Source: Vitis vinifera (Eukaryota; Streptophyta; Magnoliopsida; Vitales; Vitaceae). From it: 64,000 nucleotides of DNA. Made by a program: the position numbers and the translations under genes. Of the stretch, positions 9,372-20,397 are shown piece after piece. The notes beneath the pieces were generated by a model that made no database searches, was not told where the DNA came from, and saw only the letters and a program-made list of their open reading frames with translations. Location: the NCBI RefSeq assembly GCF_030704535.1, contig NC_081811.1:2119501-2183500 (forward strand), given 5' to 3'. Each line of letters starts with the position of its first letter. Position 1 is the stretch's first letter.

Positions 9372-12144
9372 ATGGCCACTCTTCTCTCCTCATCCTCTCT
9401 CATCTTCTCCTCCAAACTACCCTCCAACTCTTCACCGTCTCTCACCCCAACCCTCTCTCTCTCTTCTCTCTCCCAATCCTATTCTTTCTCTTCTTCTCTC
9501 TCAATTTCTCCTTCTTTCCTCACCTCCCCCACAAGTACCAAGCGCCTATCTTTCTCTACCTTGAATGTCAAGGCACAGAAGAAGAAAGTCCTTATTGTCA
9601 ACACCAACAGTGGTGGCCATGCAGTGATTGGCTTCTACTTTGCGAAACAGCTTCTGGGTTCTGGCCATGAGGTCACAATCATGACTGTTGGTGAGGAGAA
9701 TTCAGACAAGATGAAGAAGCCTCCATTCAGCCGATTTTCAGTTGAGATTTTATTTTTTTATTTTTTGGCTTTTTGGCTTTGTCTCAATCTGGGTGTTGTG
9801 GGTTTTTGTGTTTGTTGTGTGTTTGATATGTTCATGCTTGGGATTTTTCTGGGAATCCCAAAATTTTCCAGGAAATCACAAGTGCTGGGGGCAAGACTGT
9901 GTGGGGAGACCCTGCAGAAGTTGGGAAGGTTGTGGCGGGGGCGGCATTTGATGTTGTTCTGGATAACAATGGCAAGGACATTGACACTGTGAGGTTTGTT
10001 TGCTTTAATTCTTGAAACCTATTCTTCAATTGTCTAGATTTTGGTATTTGCCATATAGAATGTAAATCTGAGAGAAGGGAAAGGGTTTGGTTCTTTCGCC
10101 CCCTCCCCTTTTTGTAAGTTCTTCATCAATGGAATGGACTTTATATTTTGATCTTTGGGTACAAACACTAGGAGGTTGAGTTTGCTAGGGTTAATATCAT
10201 GATTTTCATTTTTCAACTACAGCTTTGATTATTAAGACTGAGGGAATATCTTCAAATGAGAGAAGCTAGAAATACCTTATGCACTGGTACCAAATGGGAA
10301 GGATTCAACAACTGATGATCTGAGTTTAGAAAAGGGTAGTAAACCCAGTTTTGGGAAGTGCTTTAGTATATAAAGAATGAGGGTTTATGAAAATTTCCTG
10401 AATGGTTACAGCCTTTAGCTCAAGTCTGTGTTAAATCTTGCACACTTCCTAACTGGTGCCCCCACTTTTCACATTTGATCTTTGAACTACATGTTAGATT
10501 AATTTTTGTAATTAATCTATAATTTGGGCCACACATGTAAATAATTAAAATGTGTGTGCTATCATTTAATTAAGCCTAAATATAGTGATCTAATTAATAA
10601 TTGATTAATTGTCTTAAGGGTATAATTGTCATGAGATTATTGTGTAGATACCATTAGACAATTATTATTTCTATGAGGGGCAGAAATATAATTGTGATAA
10701 AATTAAAACTGCCCTAGCAGTTTATAAATAGGGTTATGGTCCCCATTCTACGACTACGCATTCCAATTTCTGAAAATCCTCTCAGAGAGAAATTGACACA
10801 GAATCTAGTGGCTAGAATTGGAAGACCATCTCAAAGGGTTTTTTTTTTCTATAAGGTTTCTCCTTCAATGGATTCAGGTATGCTTCCGCTATTATTTTTC
10901 TACTCATTGTTTTTAATCAGGAGATTCCAGTGTATATATAAATTAGGGTATTCACCTTGTTAAATATTTCAGTACATATGTAGTTAGGGTATTCACCCTG
11001 TTAAATATTCCAGTACATATGTAGTTAGGGTATTCACCCTATTAAATATTCCAGTACATATGTAGTTAGGGTATTCACCCAGTTAACTATTCCAGTATAT
11101 ATGAAATCAGGGTATTCATCTTGGTTGAATTTTAACACTACATACTAATATCGATCTTCATACATAGGCCTGTAGTAGACTGGGCCAAGAGTTCTGGGGT
11201 CGAGCAATTTCTGTTCATCAGCAGTGCTGGAATTTACAAGCCAACTGATGAGCCTCCTCATGTTGAAGGAGTATGTTGTTACTGTTGTATGCTTATAACT
11301 CAAGTAGCAACTTCAGCTATAATGAATTTCCTCTGCTGAACTTCTCTCATTATCACAGGACATTGTTAAAGCTGATGCCGGTCACGTTGGGGTGGAGACA
11401 TACATTTCAGAGGTTTTCGGCAGCTGGGCAATTTTCCGTCCGCAGTACATGATTGGATCTGGAAACAACAAAGATTGTGAGGAGTGGTTCTTTGACCGTA
11501 AGCGAATAACCTTGCGCATTGGTTTGAACTTTTTGTAACACAGCTGCATTCATCTTCAAAATCCCCTGCCATTTTCACATTGATCCGCTCTGAACAGGAA
11601 TCGTTCGGGACAGGCCGGTTCCAATCCCGGGATCTGGAATGCAACTCACTAACATCGCCCATGTTAGGGACCTATCCTCCATGCTTACTCTGGCTGTTGA
11701 GAACCCAGCTGCTGCAAGTGGCAACATCTTCAACTGTGTCAGTGACCGAGCCGTGACCCTTGATGGAATGGCCAAGCTCTGTGCCCAAGCTGCTGGTCGC
11801 CCAGTCAACATCGTTCACTATGATCCGAAAGCTGTTGGAATCGATGCAAAGAAAGCTTTTCCTTTCCGTAATATGGTAATTGCTAGCATTATAATTTGGC
11901 ATCTGTTGTATTGAAACTCTTTCAACTATAAGATCATTCATACTGTCAATGTACTTTGCAGCACTTCTATGCAGAACCCAGAGCTGCCAAGGACATTCTG
12001 GGGTGGCACGGCATCACAAACCTTCCTGAAGACTTGAAGGAGCGGTTTGATGAGTATGTAAAGATCGGTAGAGACAAGAAGCCCATGAAATTCGAGATAG
12101 ACGATAAGATACTAGAGTCACTTAAAGTGTCTGTAGCCGTGTGA
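9372..12144 (+). CDS. CSP41A: chloroplast stem-loop binding protein of 41 kDa a (CSP41A)
   Basis: Plastid RNA-binding endonuclease of the atypical short-chain dehydrogenase (NAD-dependent epimerase-like) family, which binds plastid mRNA and rRNA. Six exons: 9372-9740, 9872-9993, 11168-11270, 11359-11497, 11598-11875, 11962-12144. Phases close exactly, giving 397 residues (Arabidopsis about 406). Residues 1-68 are a Ser/Thr-rich transit peptide; then [20 protein letters not shown] (69-88), the degenerate Rossmann nucleotide loop; [13 protein letters not shown] with the SDR-type Tyr region; [10 protein letters not shown]; and the C-terminal [15 protein letters not shown]. Intron 2 (1174 nt) carries a sense-oriented solo LTR. 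Convergent with RanGAP1. At3g63140 is the remembered counterpart. Confidence 0.95.
10492..11137 (+). mobile_element. solo LTR (Ty1/copia-like) in CSP41A intron 2
   Basis: 646 bp starting TGTTAGATTA and ending TTTTAACA, flanked on both sides by the 5 bp target duplication CTACA (10487-10491 and 11138-11142). A TATA box (TATAAATA) is at about 10723-10730, with a putative transcript start region after it. The 3' half holds five 41 bp tandem units. No internal element remains, so it looks like the product of LTR-LTR recombination. Copia assignment is by size and termini only. Confidence 0.75.
10925..11130. repeat. 41 bp tandem repeat, about 5 units, within the solo LTR
   Basis: Units centred on GTTAGGGTATTCACCC and TATTCCAGTACATATG. 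The TTCACC/TTCATC word recurs at 10951, 10992, 11033, 11074 and 11115, exactly 41 bp apart each time. Confidence 0.9.
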
Positions 12145-12855
12145 TCAGCCAAAACCAAGTCATTAATGCTTGAAACAAGTCACATTTTTGTATCTCTTTC
12201 CCTGTGTTTCTCCTCCCAATGTATGGTTTCTAAACATTCATGAAGTTGCAATGAGGTTGTCGGTTCTTTGAACTTACCTTCAAAAGCCTGAAACTGCATA
12301 TATGCAATATTGCCAAGTGATTATAAATGCTGCAATGAGGTAAAAGTTTCTGCAGAATTTCCCACAACTAGAATGGATGGGATTTCGATTTTGGGTAACT
12401 TTCACCCACAGGCATCTCCTGTGTTTGTTGAGTATCATTTCATGGTGAACTCTCAAGAAAAAATCGAATATGAAAGTCCAGCAGGGAAGAAATCTCCAAA
12501 CATGTTGCAGAACTCAGGTTTTGAGAGGACAAGGAAATAATTAATGTGCAACTAAACCAAAGTAAAAAATTCAAAAAAGAATACAACCGCTCTGAGCAGT
12601 ATCTAGAGACATATCTGCTTCTAGTTGCATGAGAGCATGCATCAAGAGAAATTAGATGTCCACTAGTTTGGCGAGGAAAAACAGAGTTTTTCTGAAACCT
12701 AAGCTACCGATGGATGGATCTGTAAAACGGATCAGTTACACTTCGACTGCAGCAGAACTAGCTTAAACATAACCAGACTAGTCAATTCGAATTGAGCAAG
12801 AAAGAACTGGGGATTCGATAAGCTTCGAATCAGCATACTTGATGTGTAGGAACTT
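12145..12855. other. convergent 3' region between CSP41A and RanGAP1
   Basis: Two 3'UTRs and the spacer between them. No additional coding sequence seen; a 76-codon frame at 12310-12540 lacks support. Confidence 0.5.
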
Positions 12856-14481
12856 CTACTCATTTTTGATATCGAGACGTTTGAGTTTAGATTCCAATTC
12901 ATCCTCATTATCAGCAGCACCCTCCTCTTCATCCTCCCCATCATTGTCTTCTCCTTCGGGGTCATTCTCATCCAAGGGTCCAAGCACATCAGGGCAATTC
13001 TTGAATATATCCTTCACCTCATCAATCCCCTCGTCAGATATGAAATTACCATTGATATTTAGTAACTTAAATCCAGGTTTGCTTGCAACTGTCTGTGCCA
13101 AGAACCGTGCCCCAGCCCTTCTTATTGAGTTTGTGTTCAAATCAACTTCAGTTAACTGGTTGTGACCCTCTTCCAATGCCTTGCTGATTAAAATGGCACC
13201 TTCATCTTTCAGTTCATTCTCAGCCAAGCTTAACTTGGCAAGGCACTGTTTTGCTGCAATACAGGCTGCTAAAGTAGAAGCAGCTTCAACCGTAATATCA
13301 TTTCCAGCCATTTCCAAAACTTCAAGTGAAGGAGTAGACTCCTTGAGAGCATTAGCAATAGCTTTTGCCCCCTCATCCTCCAAGTTCAGGTAACTGAGGT
13401 AAACCTCAGTAAGATCTTTAAAGGCAGAAAGAGCTTTACTCAGAGCAACTCCAGCTTCTACACCAAACATATTGTCACGCAAATCAAGCTTCTTCAAACG
13501 GGTACAAGTCCCAAGTGCTTTAGCCAGGGCTACTCCCCCTTCAGAGTCTACCCTTGTAGAAGAGCAGCGAAAATCCTCCAATGCAGGAGAACGTTTCACC
13601 ATCTCAGAAATGGCAATTGCCCCTTCATCTCCTGTCATGTTATTATGAAATTGGAGAATCCTAAGCTTCTCAGTGGAAGGAATTAGCTCACACACTGCAC
13701 GTGCAGCTTCCTCCGAGATACCATCATTCATCAAATAGAGCTCCTCCAAATTATTCTGTGATTTTAAAAGAGCCCCAAATGCCCGAACACCCTTTTCACC
13801 CAAAGCATTGTTTGAAAGGTTCAGATACTTCAATACACATCCTTCCAGTGCAGATGAAAATATATTCATGACATCAAGAGCTTCTGCCTCGGGCCTTCCA
13901 GCAATAAAATCTGACAGGTCTACTTCCATCAATTGATCCTTGAGGGATGACAAGATGGGCTCAGTAACATAGGCTGCATCTATTCCAAAACTTCTATTGC
14001 TGAAACATATCCTATTATATGAATTTCCTGGCTCCTTCAGCGGTTTTAGAAGCTCCTCAGCCTCTTCTGCATCAATAAATGCCCGACGACCACCAGATAT
14101 ATCAAAAACAGTTTCCAGCGGAGAAGTAGTTTGCTCAGCTGTCATTACTTCGCCATCCTCCTTTGTCTTAGGGCCTCGTTTAAGAATTTCCAGCATAAGC
14201 TTACTGGACTCTTTAGCATAAAGTTGCACAGCAGAGCTTCCATCACCATCAGGCTCCTTCTCATAGTGTTGGTTTGCAGTAGCAAAGGCTGCATCTTCTA
14301 TTTCCTTAGCATACTCCTCAGCTTCTTCTCTCATCAGAAGACCATACTTTCTGGAGAGAATGGATGGAGTAGTAAGATTCTTGGTCATTCGTTCCACAAG
14401 CATTAGCCTGGTACTCTGGCTAGGGGGCCACAGTTTGATTGACATCTTGCGGTGTTGAAAATTTTGGGCAGTAGAGTCCAT
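12856..14481 (-). CDS. RANGAP1: RAN GTPase-activating protein 1 (RanGAP1)
   Basis: Activates GTP hydrolysis by Ran for nuclear transport; in plants it is anchored to the nuclear envelope and cell plate through its WPP domain. The coding sequence is one exon of 541 residues (Arabidopsis 535). I start at MDSTAQNF (14481), not at the in-frame ATG ten codons upstream, because an acceptor (TTCCAG|GTTCC) at about 14492 lies between them and the family starts here. Residues 12-110: WPP domain with KLWPPSQSTRLMLVERM. Residues about 200-490: leucine-rich repeats (LKYLNLSNNALGEKG, LKKLDLRDNMFG, LEVLEMAGNDI, LLNINGNFISDEG). Residues about 497-530: acidic tail DENDPEGEDNDGEDEEEG. Remembered neighbour order in Arabidopsis is At3g63120-63130-63140. 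Confidence 0.96.
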   Translation of the reverse strand: MDSTAQNFQHRKMSIKLWPPSQSTRLMLVERMTKNLTTPSILSRKYGLLMREEAEEYAKEIEDAAFATANQHYEKEPDGDGSSAVQLYAKESSKLMLEILKRGPKTKEDGEVMTAEQTTSPLETVFDISGGRRAFIDAEEAEELLKPLKEPGNSYNRICFSNRSFGIDAAYVTEPILSSLKDQLMEVDLSDFIAGRPEAEALDVMNIFSSALEGCVLKYLNLSNNALGEKGVRAFGALLKSQNNLEELYLMNDGISEEAARAVCELIPSTEKLRILQFHNNMTGDEGAIAISEMVKRSPALEDFRCSSTRVDSEGGVALAKALGTCTRLKKLDLRDNMFGVEAGVALSKALSAFKDLTEVYLSYLNLEDEGAKAIANALKESTPSLEVLEMAGNDITVEAASTLAACIAAKQCLAKLSLAENELKDEGAILISKALEEGHNQLTEVDLNTNSIRRAGARFLAQTVASKPGFKLLNINGNFISDEGIDEVKDIFKNCPDVLGPLDENDPEGEDNDGEDEEEGAADNEDELESKLKRLDIKNE

Positions 14482-15732
14482 GTCAAAGGAACCTGGAAGC
14501 ATTTGTTGCAATCAAATTACAAGCTTGCAATAACTGAGATGTAAGCATATGCTTGCATGAGAAGAACTGCCAGCAAGTGAACCATCATAATTTAATACAA
14601 ACAGATTGATATCATCAGTCTATATGGTATGATAGACCATAAAAAGAAATTCCAGTCTTTTAAGCAATCAGCTGAAACCGCTGACTAAGTTTTGAAGGTT
14701 TCTTTAACTTCCGGCTAGAAACCAAAATATAAATTAGCCAGCAAAACTTGTAAACCCTGAATCATTTCGTGAATACACTCATAAATCAGTGGGGTACAAA
14801 CACCTAATGATTAATTATGATATAAATATAACAAGCAGTTGTAATGGTCCGCTATGAGATTGGAATTCTGAGGTGAATATTTTTAAAATTTTGAAACACA
14901 AAAAAACTTGATCACAAGAAATAAAAGAGAAAGATCCATATTGCAATCAAGTCGAAAAGCACTCATAATCTACAAGAAAAACTTACTGGACAGGAGAAGT
15001 CACTTTCTTTGAAAAAACTTACCACATATTTCCCAAAGAAATTTTTGTAGTCACCATTAAAGTTCTTACAAAGCTAAAGCATATAGAATTTCTAACAATT
15101 ACAGATATTGGTAACACATTTCCATTAAACAAAAAAAGGCATTAAGATTTGCAGTTAAGATCTAGAAAGTAGGACAGAACAAAAACTGAAGGATGTCCAA
15201 CGTTCACATCTTTGTTCTAATTCACTCGATTCTTGCTTAAAGAAGCCAATCCTAAACTTGCTAGGTGTCTAGCGGCATGAGCTTTTCTCCTTACCAAATG
15301 ATGCAAAAGATTTGTACAAAACAAAAGAGAAGCAGTAAGGTGCACTGCTGCCTCTAGAAGCAGATTAAAAGAAGATGAAGTAATGCAGAATTTAAGGGTG
15401 CTGGGAACCAAGTGCAAATATTTCATGAAGCATTAGTAATAAAAAGAAATGGATAAAAACCAATGGGTAAATGACCATGTAAGAGTTTATTTGTACCAAA
15501 CCCTGTACAAATATGTAGAAATCATGTAACTTAAACAATAAAAATCCAAAGGTGATAACATAAATTCTAAGATAAATGTGTTAGTTAAACTGGTAGCATA
15601 TTTGACTTTTTGAAAGTACTTATAATAGCAAGATAAGAAGTGTATTTGCTTTCTTTCTTCTTTAGCTTTATGCTACAAAGCATAAATCAAGGCTTGTCCA
15701 ATAGAGTACCACACAAAAAATGGCAATTTAAA

Positions 15733-15834
15733 GCCCTCAAGGGCTGGCCCAAGTGGTAAAGGGATGGGGAGGGTTTGTGGGAGGTTCCAAGTTCAAGTCC
15801 CAATGAGGACAAAAAATTTGCCTATAAAAAAAAA
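15733..15834 (+). mobile_element. tRNA-derived SINE
   Basis: 102 bp element with a Pol III A box (TGGCCCAAGTGG, about 15745-15756) and B box (GTTCAAGTCC, about 15791-15800), ending in an A-rich tail. Flanked by an 11 bp direct repeat GGCAATTTAAA at 15722-15732 and 15835-15845, a typical target duplication of LINE-mobilised SINEs. Confidence 0.85.
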
Positions 15835-16629
15835 GGCAATTTAAAAACAATGTAGAAGCATGTCCAGGAATGGTGTTAATAGGGCAATAATGGTTGAGTG
15901 GAAGGAAGTGGCAAAGGCAACAATTCCTGGATTGAAATGGTGGTGGATAGTAATGGTATCGCAGGCCAGCAGTGATGGATAATGTTAGAGGTAATACCAG
16001 ACAATAACACTGACAGCAGCGGTGATGGTGGAAGAGATTATTTTTTTTATAATGTTAAAATACATAGAGCTCATTCTGGTTGCTACGTTATGTTTGTGAT
16101 GTTTTTTATTTGAATGATCATTTGCAATTATGCTCATGATCAGATTAGTGCACAATATAACCACAAAGATCCCCCTGTTTACTACTAATTACCTCTGCCA
16201 ACCAACAAGATAAAATCCATCAAACCTACTGCCAGCCAACTAAACAAGATAAAATCAATCATACCTAGATACAGTAGATGAACTTCCACCATTGTCTAAA
16301 GCCAACATAAGCATCATTCAAATGTAAAATAAATTTCAGGATATGTTGCTCTCTGGAAAGCTCTAACACAATCTTTAAACCTAGATGTGGGAGAGTTTTC
16401 AAAGGGAAAGGGCAAAAAGAAAGAACATGAAGCTCCTCAAATCTTTTCTTTGTCTCCCTCCATAAGATAAGTAAAAGAGTGACACACATTGAGATCTCCC
16501 CACATCCGTCCAACAAGGAAAGGCATGAAATAAATATCTAAAAATGCATTTTGATTACATGTGAGTGACAAAATAAAAAAGCTCAACCAGGAATTACTTA
16601 TAGAGATGATGGAATACCAGTAGCATGCA

Positions 16630-17013
16630 ACATTCATTACGGAATGTATGGCTTTAAAAGATGACATGCAAGCTACTAAGAACAATGAGTTCTTAAACCT
16701 AAAGATTGGAGGCAACTCAAAAATAATAATAAATTGTTATAATAAAAAGAGTAGCATTCCTAGTTCTATTACATTATTAATGGAGGATATTCGAAAGTTA
16801 ACTCAAGATCTAGATATTTTCAATTATCGTCATATTTATAGAGAAGCAAATCAAACAACAGATTATTTAACCAAGAAAGATATTTGTAATATAGAGTCCA
16901 TCATTTGGAGGTCATACTTTCCTAGAGAGGTTACAAAGTTTGGTTTTGAAGATTATTGTGACCCATCTTTCAATCAAATTTGTACAAAGTTTCTTTCCAT
17001 TAAAAAAAATTAA
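16630..17013 (+). mobile_element. LINE remnant: RNase H (RVT_3-type) domain
   Basis: The plus-strand frame 16648-17013 reads MALKDDMQATKNNEFLNLK, then SKIIINCYNKKSSIPSSI and DIFNYRHIYREANQTTDYL. This is the pattern of the C-terminal RNase H domain in plant L1-type retrotransposons (E..AL.DG.Q, DSK..ID, RHI.RE.N...D.LAK), with the usual acidic residues partly lost. Followed by an A-rich end at 17005-17030. Lies inside the RanGAP1 leader intron. Confidence 0.65.
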
Positions 17014-18329
17014 AAAATATAAAAAAATACATTCATCCACATATAACTTACGGTGTAAGTTTCTTCAAAAATAGCAATTGTGAAAAATAGCATCCTGACA
17101 ACTTACCAAGAAAAGGAACAAACAAAATAAGAGGCTTGAAAGAGAGAGAGTAAATAATGATGGAAGTGAACAACTTTTCAACATGTAGTGCAGGTGAGTA
17201 AATGAGCATGCCAGTATAAAAGAAGCAAATTCTATGGTGTCTTAAAATTTAACAAATTGGAAAAAGATTCAGAAGAGAATGCAAGAAATTAAACAGACAA
17301 CAAGAAAAGTTTGGGACTGGAGGAACAAATAAATAAGGAGAAAGGAGAATAACAGATAAGATAACTGCAGCAAGAGCTTCAAAACATTACCTGTTTTGTT
17401 TTCAATTTAGGATTCTATGAATAAACACAAACCTTTCAGACAGACTTAAGAAATTAAATGCAAGCATATGAATATAAAATTCACAAATTACCATTTTTAA
17501 TTCTTGTGACAGTAAAAAAAAAAAAAAAAAAATCCTTGTAAACACATTTTGATTTTTGAAAGTTGATTGTAAAGCATGCAAATTCGACCATTAAGTAACC
17601 CTAATGGAATAATTCCACAAACAAATGATTGATAAAGTTGCACAACTACTACAACGTGTCAACATTTGATATTAATGAGGATTATATGCATAGTAGACGC
17701 CTAAACCCTAGACCAATGACACCTATATAAACAACATAACCAATATCCACCATTTGACCACTGAGAAGACAGTGGAAAAAGAAAACAGGGTTTATTGCTC
17801 CATTGGTTTTGTTTCTGAAAAAATGAATTCTTCTTCTTCTTCTTCTTCTGTTTTCTAAATAATGACGAGTTCAAGATTCAAAATCCCGTTCCTAAATTTT
17901 CCCAGCCATCAAAGGGGAGCAATACATAAACCCAAAACAATAAGTTCAATCAAAGTAAAAATAAGTAAATAGAAACAGGCAACCACAAACAAATAAATTT
18001 AATCTTTCAGCCAAATCAGTTTACAGATCCAGCAAGAAAAATGGAACTATGACAAATAATAGGGTGAAAAAACGAATTATGAAAATACCACATTAGATCC
18101 AAGGGGAACAAAAAGCAAGATCAGAACCTCGAAAACTAAATTGACATTACCACGAAAATCTTTCTATGTTCTGAACCTTGACAAATGACTTGCCTAAGTC
18201 AAGTTAAGTTACTTCGCTATCTTTAATTTCCTTCCGCTTTCCCAGAGAGCAAACGGATGAAATGAGAGGAAGTACAGAGACCAGATCTATAAAAAAGACT
18301 TCAAACTTAAGGAACCAGTAATAAATCCG

Positions 18330-18356
18330 AAACCCTAGTCGCGGGAAGAAACCCTA
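18330..18356 (+). promoter_or_regulatory. two teloboxes near the RanGAP1 leader
   Basis: AAACCCTA at 18330-18337 and 18349-18356, 65-92 bp inside the inferred 5'UTR intron donor. Such words are common in first introns and leaders of plant housekeeping genes. Confidence 0.4.
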
Positions 18357-18422
18357 GATTTTCTCGAGAAACAGACGGAAATGGAAAGAAAAAAAAAGCG
18401 CAAAATGAAGAAGAGAAAGTAC

Positions 18423-18540
18423 CTATGTTTCTGGGAAACCTCTTTCTGGGAGGTTTTGGGTGATTTCGAGAAGGTTATGGAAAATTAAAGGGGAAAATTG
18501 GAGGGAAATTTCTGAAACCTCCAACTTCAAATTATCGGGA
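18423..18540 (-). other. RANGAP1: probable 5'UTR exon of RanGAP1
   Basis: GC-richer stretch immediately upstream of the inferred donor at 18422, with no conserved reading frame. The transcription start would be near 18540-18580. Confidence 0.45.
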
Positions 18541-18696
18541 GCAAAGCTTAGGCTATTGGAATTCTCTTTTCGTCGAATGACCGGATTGCCCTTATGTTTT
18601 CCTTTTATTATCGTTTTTGTCGCCACCTGCTCAATTGGGCCTCAGTTTAGCCAGCCCAATCCTTATTTCGCTTGGGAAGGTTTAGATCATGAATTA

Positions 18697-18750
18697 ATAT
18701 ATATATATATATATATATATAGATAGATAGATAGAGAGATATATATATAT
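18697..18750. repeat. TA / GATA compound microsatellite
   Basis: (TA)n followed by (TAGA)n, GAGA and (TA)n again, in the RanGAP1 upstream region. Confidence 0.9.
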
Positions 18751-18810
18751 ACTCATTTTTTCCTCTTTTTTTTTTTCTCTATTTTATTTATCTCAAACTT
18801 TGGTACAATT

Positions 18811-19010
18811 AAGGATGGCAATGGGGATACCCACCCACACTACCCTTGAGAGACGGGTTTGAAATTTAAATAAATAGGTTAAAGAAGGGTTTGAGATTTT
18901 TTGTTTAAGGTGAGACAAGTTCGGAAGAGGTTCAAGTATTGCTTTGTCCCACCCTAGCCCGGTTATTATATAAAATTAATTTAATTTAAATTTTATTTTC
19001 TCATATATAA
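18811..19010. mobile_element. left end of an interrupted inverted-repeat element
   Basis: Starts AGGATGGCAATGGGGATACCC. The right side of the repeat island ends CCTCATTGTCATTCCT (to 27346), its approximate inverted counterpart, and both flanks carry similar CCCACC/GGTTCG-rich then AT-rich sequence. Reads as one small DNA element later split by about 8 kb of insertions. The ends are imperfect. Confidence 0.35.
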
Positions 19011-19678
19011 CAAAAAACCAATGGCCTTTCTTTTGTTTTAGACCCCCTAACGAAAAGCTGAAAATCTCATTTAGAGTGGGAGCCGACTTTGGAGATGAAC
19101 GAGCAGCATGGGACGTGTGGGGGAGGATGTGACCATTGCCATGGCGGTGGTTGGAGCTTGCTTTAGAAGGTGATGGCAGAAGCAGGGAGCTGGTGGAAGC
19201 ACGTCTCTGACCAAAAGCAGAGAGTTGGTAGCAGTTTGGTGGAGAAGACAACTAGCTGGAGGAAAAACAGGGCATGGGTCGGCTGATGTAAAGGAGGCGT
19301 CTGAAAGAAAAAAATAAAGAGCACCGAGAGAGAGAGAAGTTGGAATCATCAGTCTGCATTTTCCTAGAGGTAATTTATTCATTGTAACACCCCTACCCCT
19401 TTATGGGTTTCTTTCATTTGCTACTTCTGTAATTTGTTGTATGCTTGGGTGTGGCTATCGGAGGCCCACATGCCTGTTGTTGATTTTGGGTATGAATATT
19501 AGAGGATCCTACATTCATTTCGGCTGGTTTCTTGGATTTTTATTCTTTTCATCTCCCATTCCTCTGATTCCCTTTACGCATAATCTGATTTTGCCTCTAA
19601 TCCATTGTGTAGCATGGTGAGCTTTGTGGTATTTTTTGTTTCTCTCCTAAGACCACTTTGGATTCATTCATCTATGTT
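19011..19678. other. unassigned sequence left of the copia element
   Basis: 19030-19375 is G/A-rich with two overlapping minus-strand frames of 91 and 103 codons that look like chance. TGTAACACCCC at 19386 resembles a common LTR start, but I could not pair it with an end and matching target repeat. Confidence 0.3.
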
Positions 19679-19683
19679 CAAGC

Positions 19684-20186
19684 TGAAGAAAATTTAAACA
19701 GCAAAGGATCACATGTTGACATTTAAGCATGCAATGAACGGCAAAAACGGAAACGTTCACCTTGGTTAATTCCGTGAAAGGCCATTTCTTACTCTTTTCT
19801 GGTATTGAGGAAGCTCCTCCAGTGCTTGATGGTGCGAGAATTACGGGTTAATGAGCTCTTCCCTTCTACACCCAGATTCAGTCCAAAACGAGAGTGCGTG
19901 CTCTCTTTCAGCCAAAGGAGGAAGGAGCAAGGGGCCATACCGCCAGTGAGCCCTTCCTTTTCTTATATATATGTATATAAATAAATATATTCATATATAT
20001 ATCACACACATTATTTGGACCACCACTTGACTTAATGGGCCAGTCAAGTGAATTAGGGTGAGCCCATAAAAAATCAAGCAACAATATGTGTCCAGTCCCA
20101 TTATGGACCATAATGCAAAAATAAATAACACTGATTTATGACATTATTAAATTGATTATGTAAGTCCACACATAAAAATTCCAACA
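19684..20186 (-). repeat. copia 3' LTR (left copy)
   Basis: 503 bp, TG...CA termini on the minus strand (TGTTGGAATT ... TTTTCTTCA). Same length as the right copy at 23162-23664. Confidence 0.95.
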
Positions 20187-20397
20187 ATCTCCCACTTGGA
20201 CTACATAATCAAACATTACAACATACACATAATCATAAATCAATGTCCCATAGAACCTCATCAGAAATAAATAATCAAAAGCAATTATATATGCTTCATT
20301 GCTTGATTCATAGGGAAATATACAATAGTAGCAATCCTTCCAACAATACCATAATATTATAATACCAAAAAAATGGCTCCCACTAACTTAATACAAC

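Larger units (their letters stand above)
14493..18422 (-). other. RANGAP1: probable RanGAP1 5'UTR intron (3.9 kb)
   Basis: Acceptor TTCCAG just upstream of the RanGAP1 ATG. The best upstream donor is CATAG|GTACTT at 18423/18422, followed upstream by a GC-richer leader (18424-18540). No coding exon of another gene could be read between. It contains a SINE (15733-15834), a LINE RNase H remnant (about 16630-17013), a CTT microsatellite (17828-17850), and two AAACCCTA words (18330, 18349). The pairing of donor and acceptor is inferred. Confidence 0.6.

Noticed and set aside
10925-11130. Regular 41 bp repeats considered as a CRISPR-like array
   Set aside because: The units are contiguous tandem copies with no variable spacers, inside a plant LTR.
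12310-12540. 76-codon plus-strand frame between CSP41A and RanGAP1
   Set aside because: Sits in the convergent 3' region, no conserved motif, no promoter or splice context.
14482-14511. Upstream in-frame ATG of RanGAP1 (MQQMLPGSFD)
   Set aside because: A splice acceptor lies between it and MDSTAQ, and the known family start is MD.. just before the WPP domain.
15733-15834. Considered as a true tRNA gene
   Set aside because: A and B boxes are present but no cloverleaf or CCA-ready 3' end is visible, and it has an A-rich tail and target duplications, so it is a SINE.
16265-16715. Minus-strand frames of 83 and 92 codons
   Set aside because: Overlap and oppose the LINE RNase H remnant; hydrophobic by T-richness only.
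18976-19382. Two overlapping minus frames (91 and 103 codons)
   Set aside because: Frames overlap each other, have low-complexity Ser/Pro content and no family match; the region is repeat-rich.
19386-19400. TGTAACACCCC as the start of an LTR
   Set aside because: The word fits, but no paired end with a matching 5 bp target repeat was found, so only mentioned, not called.
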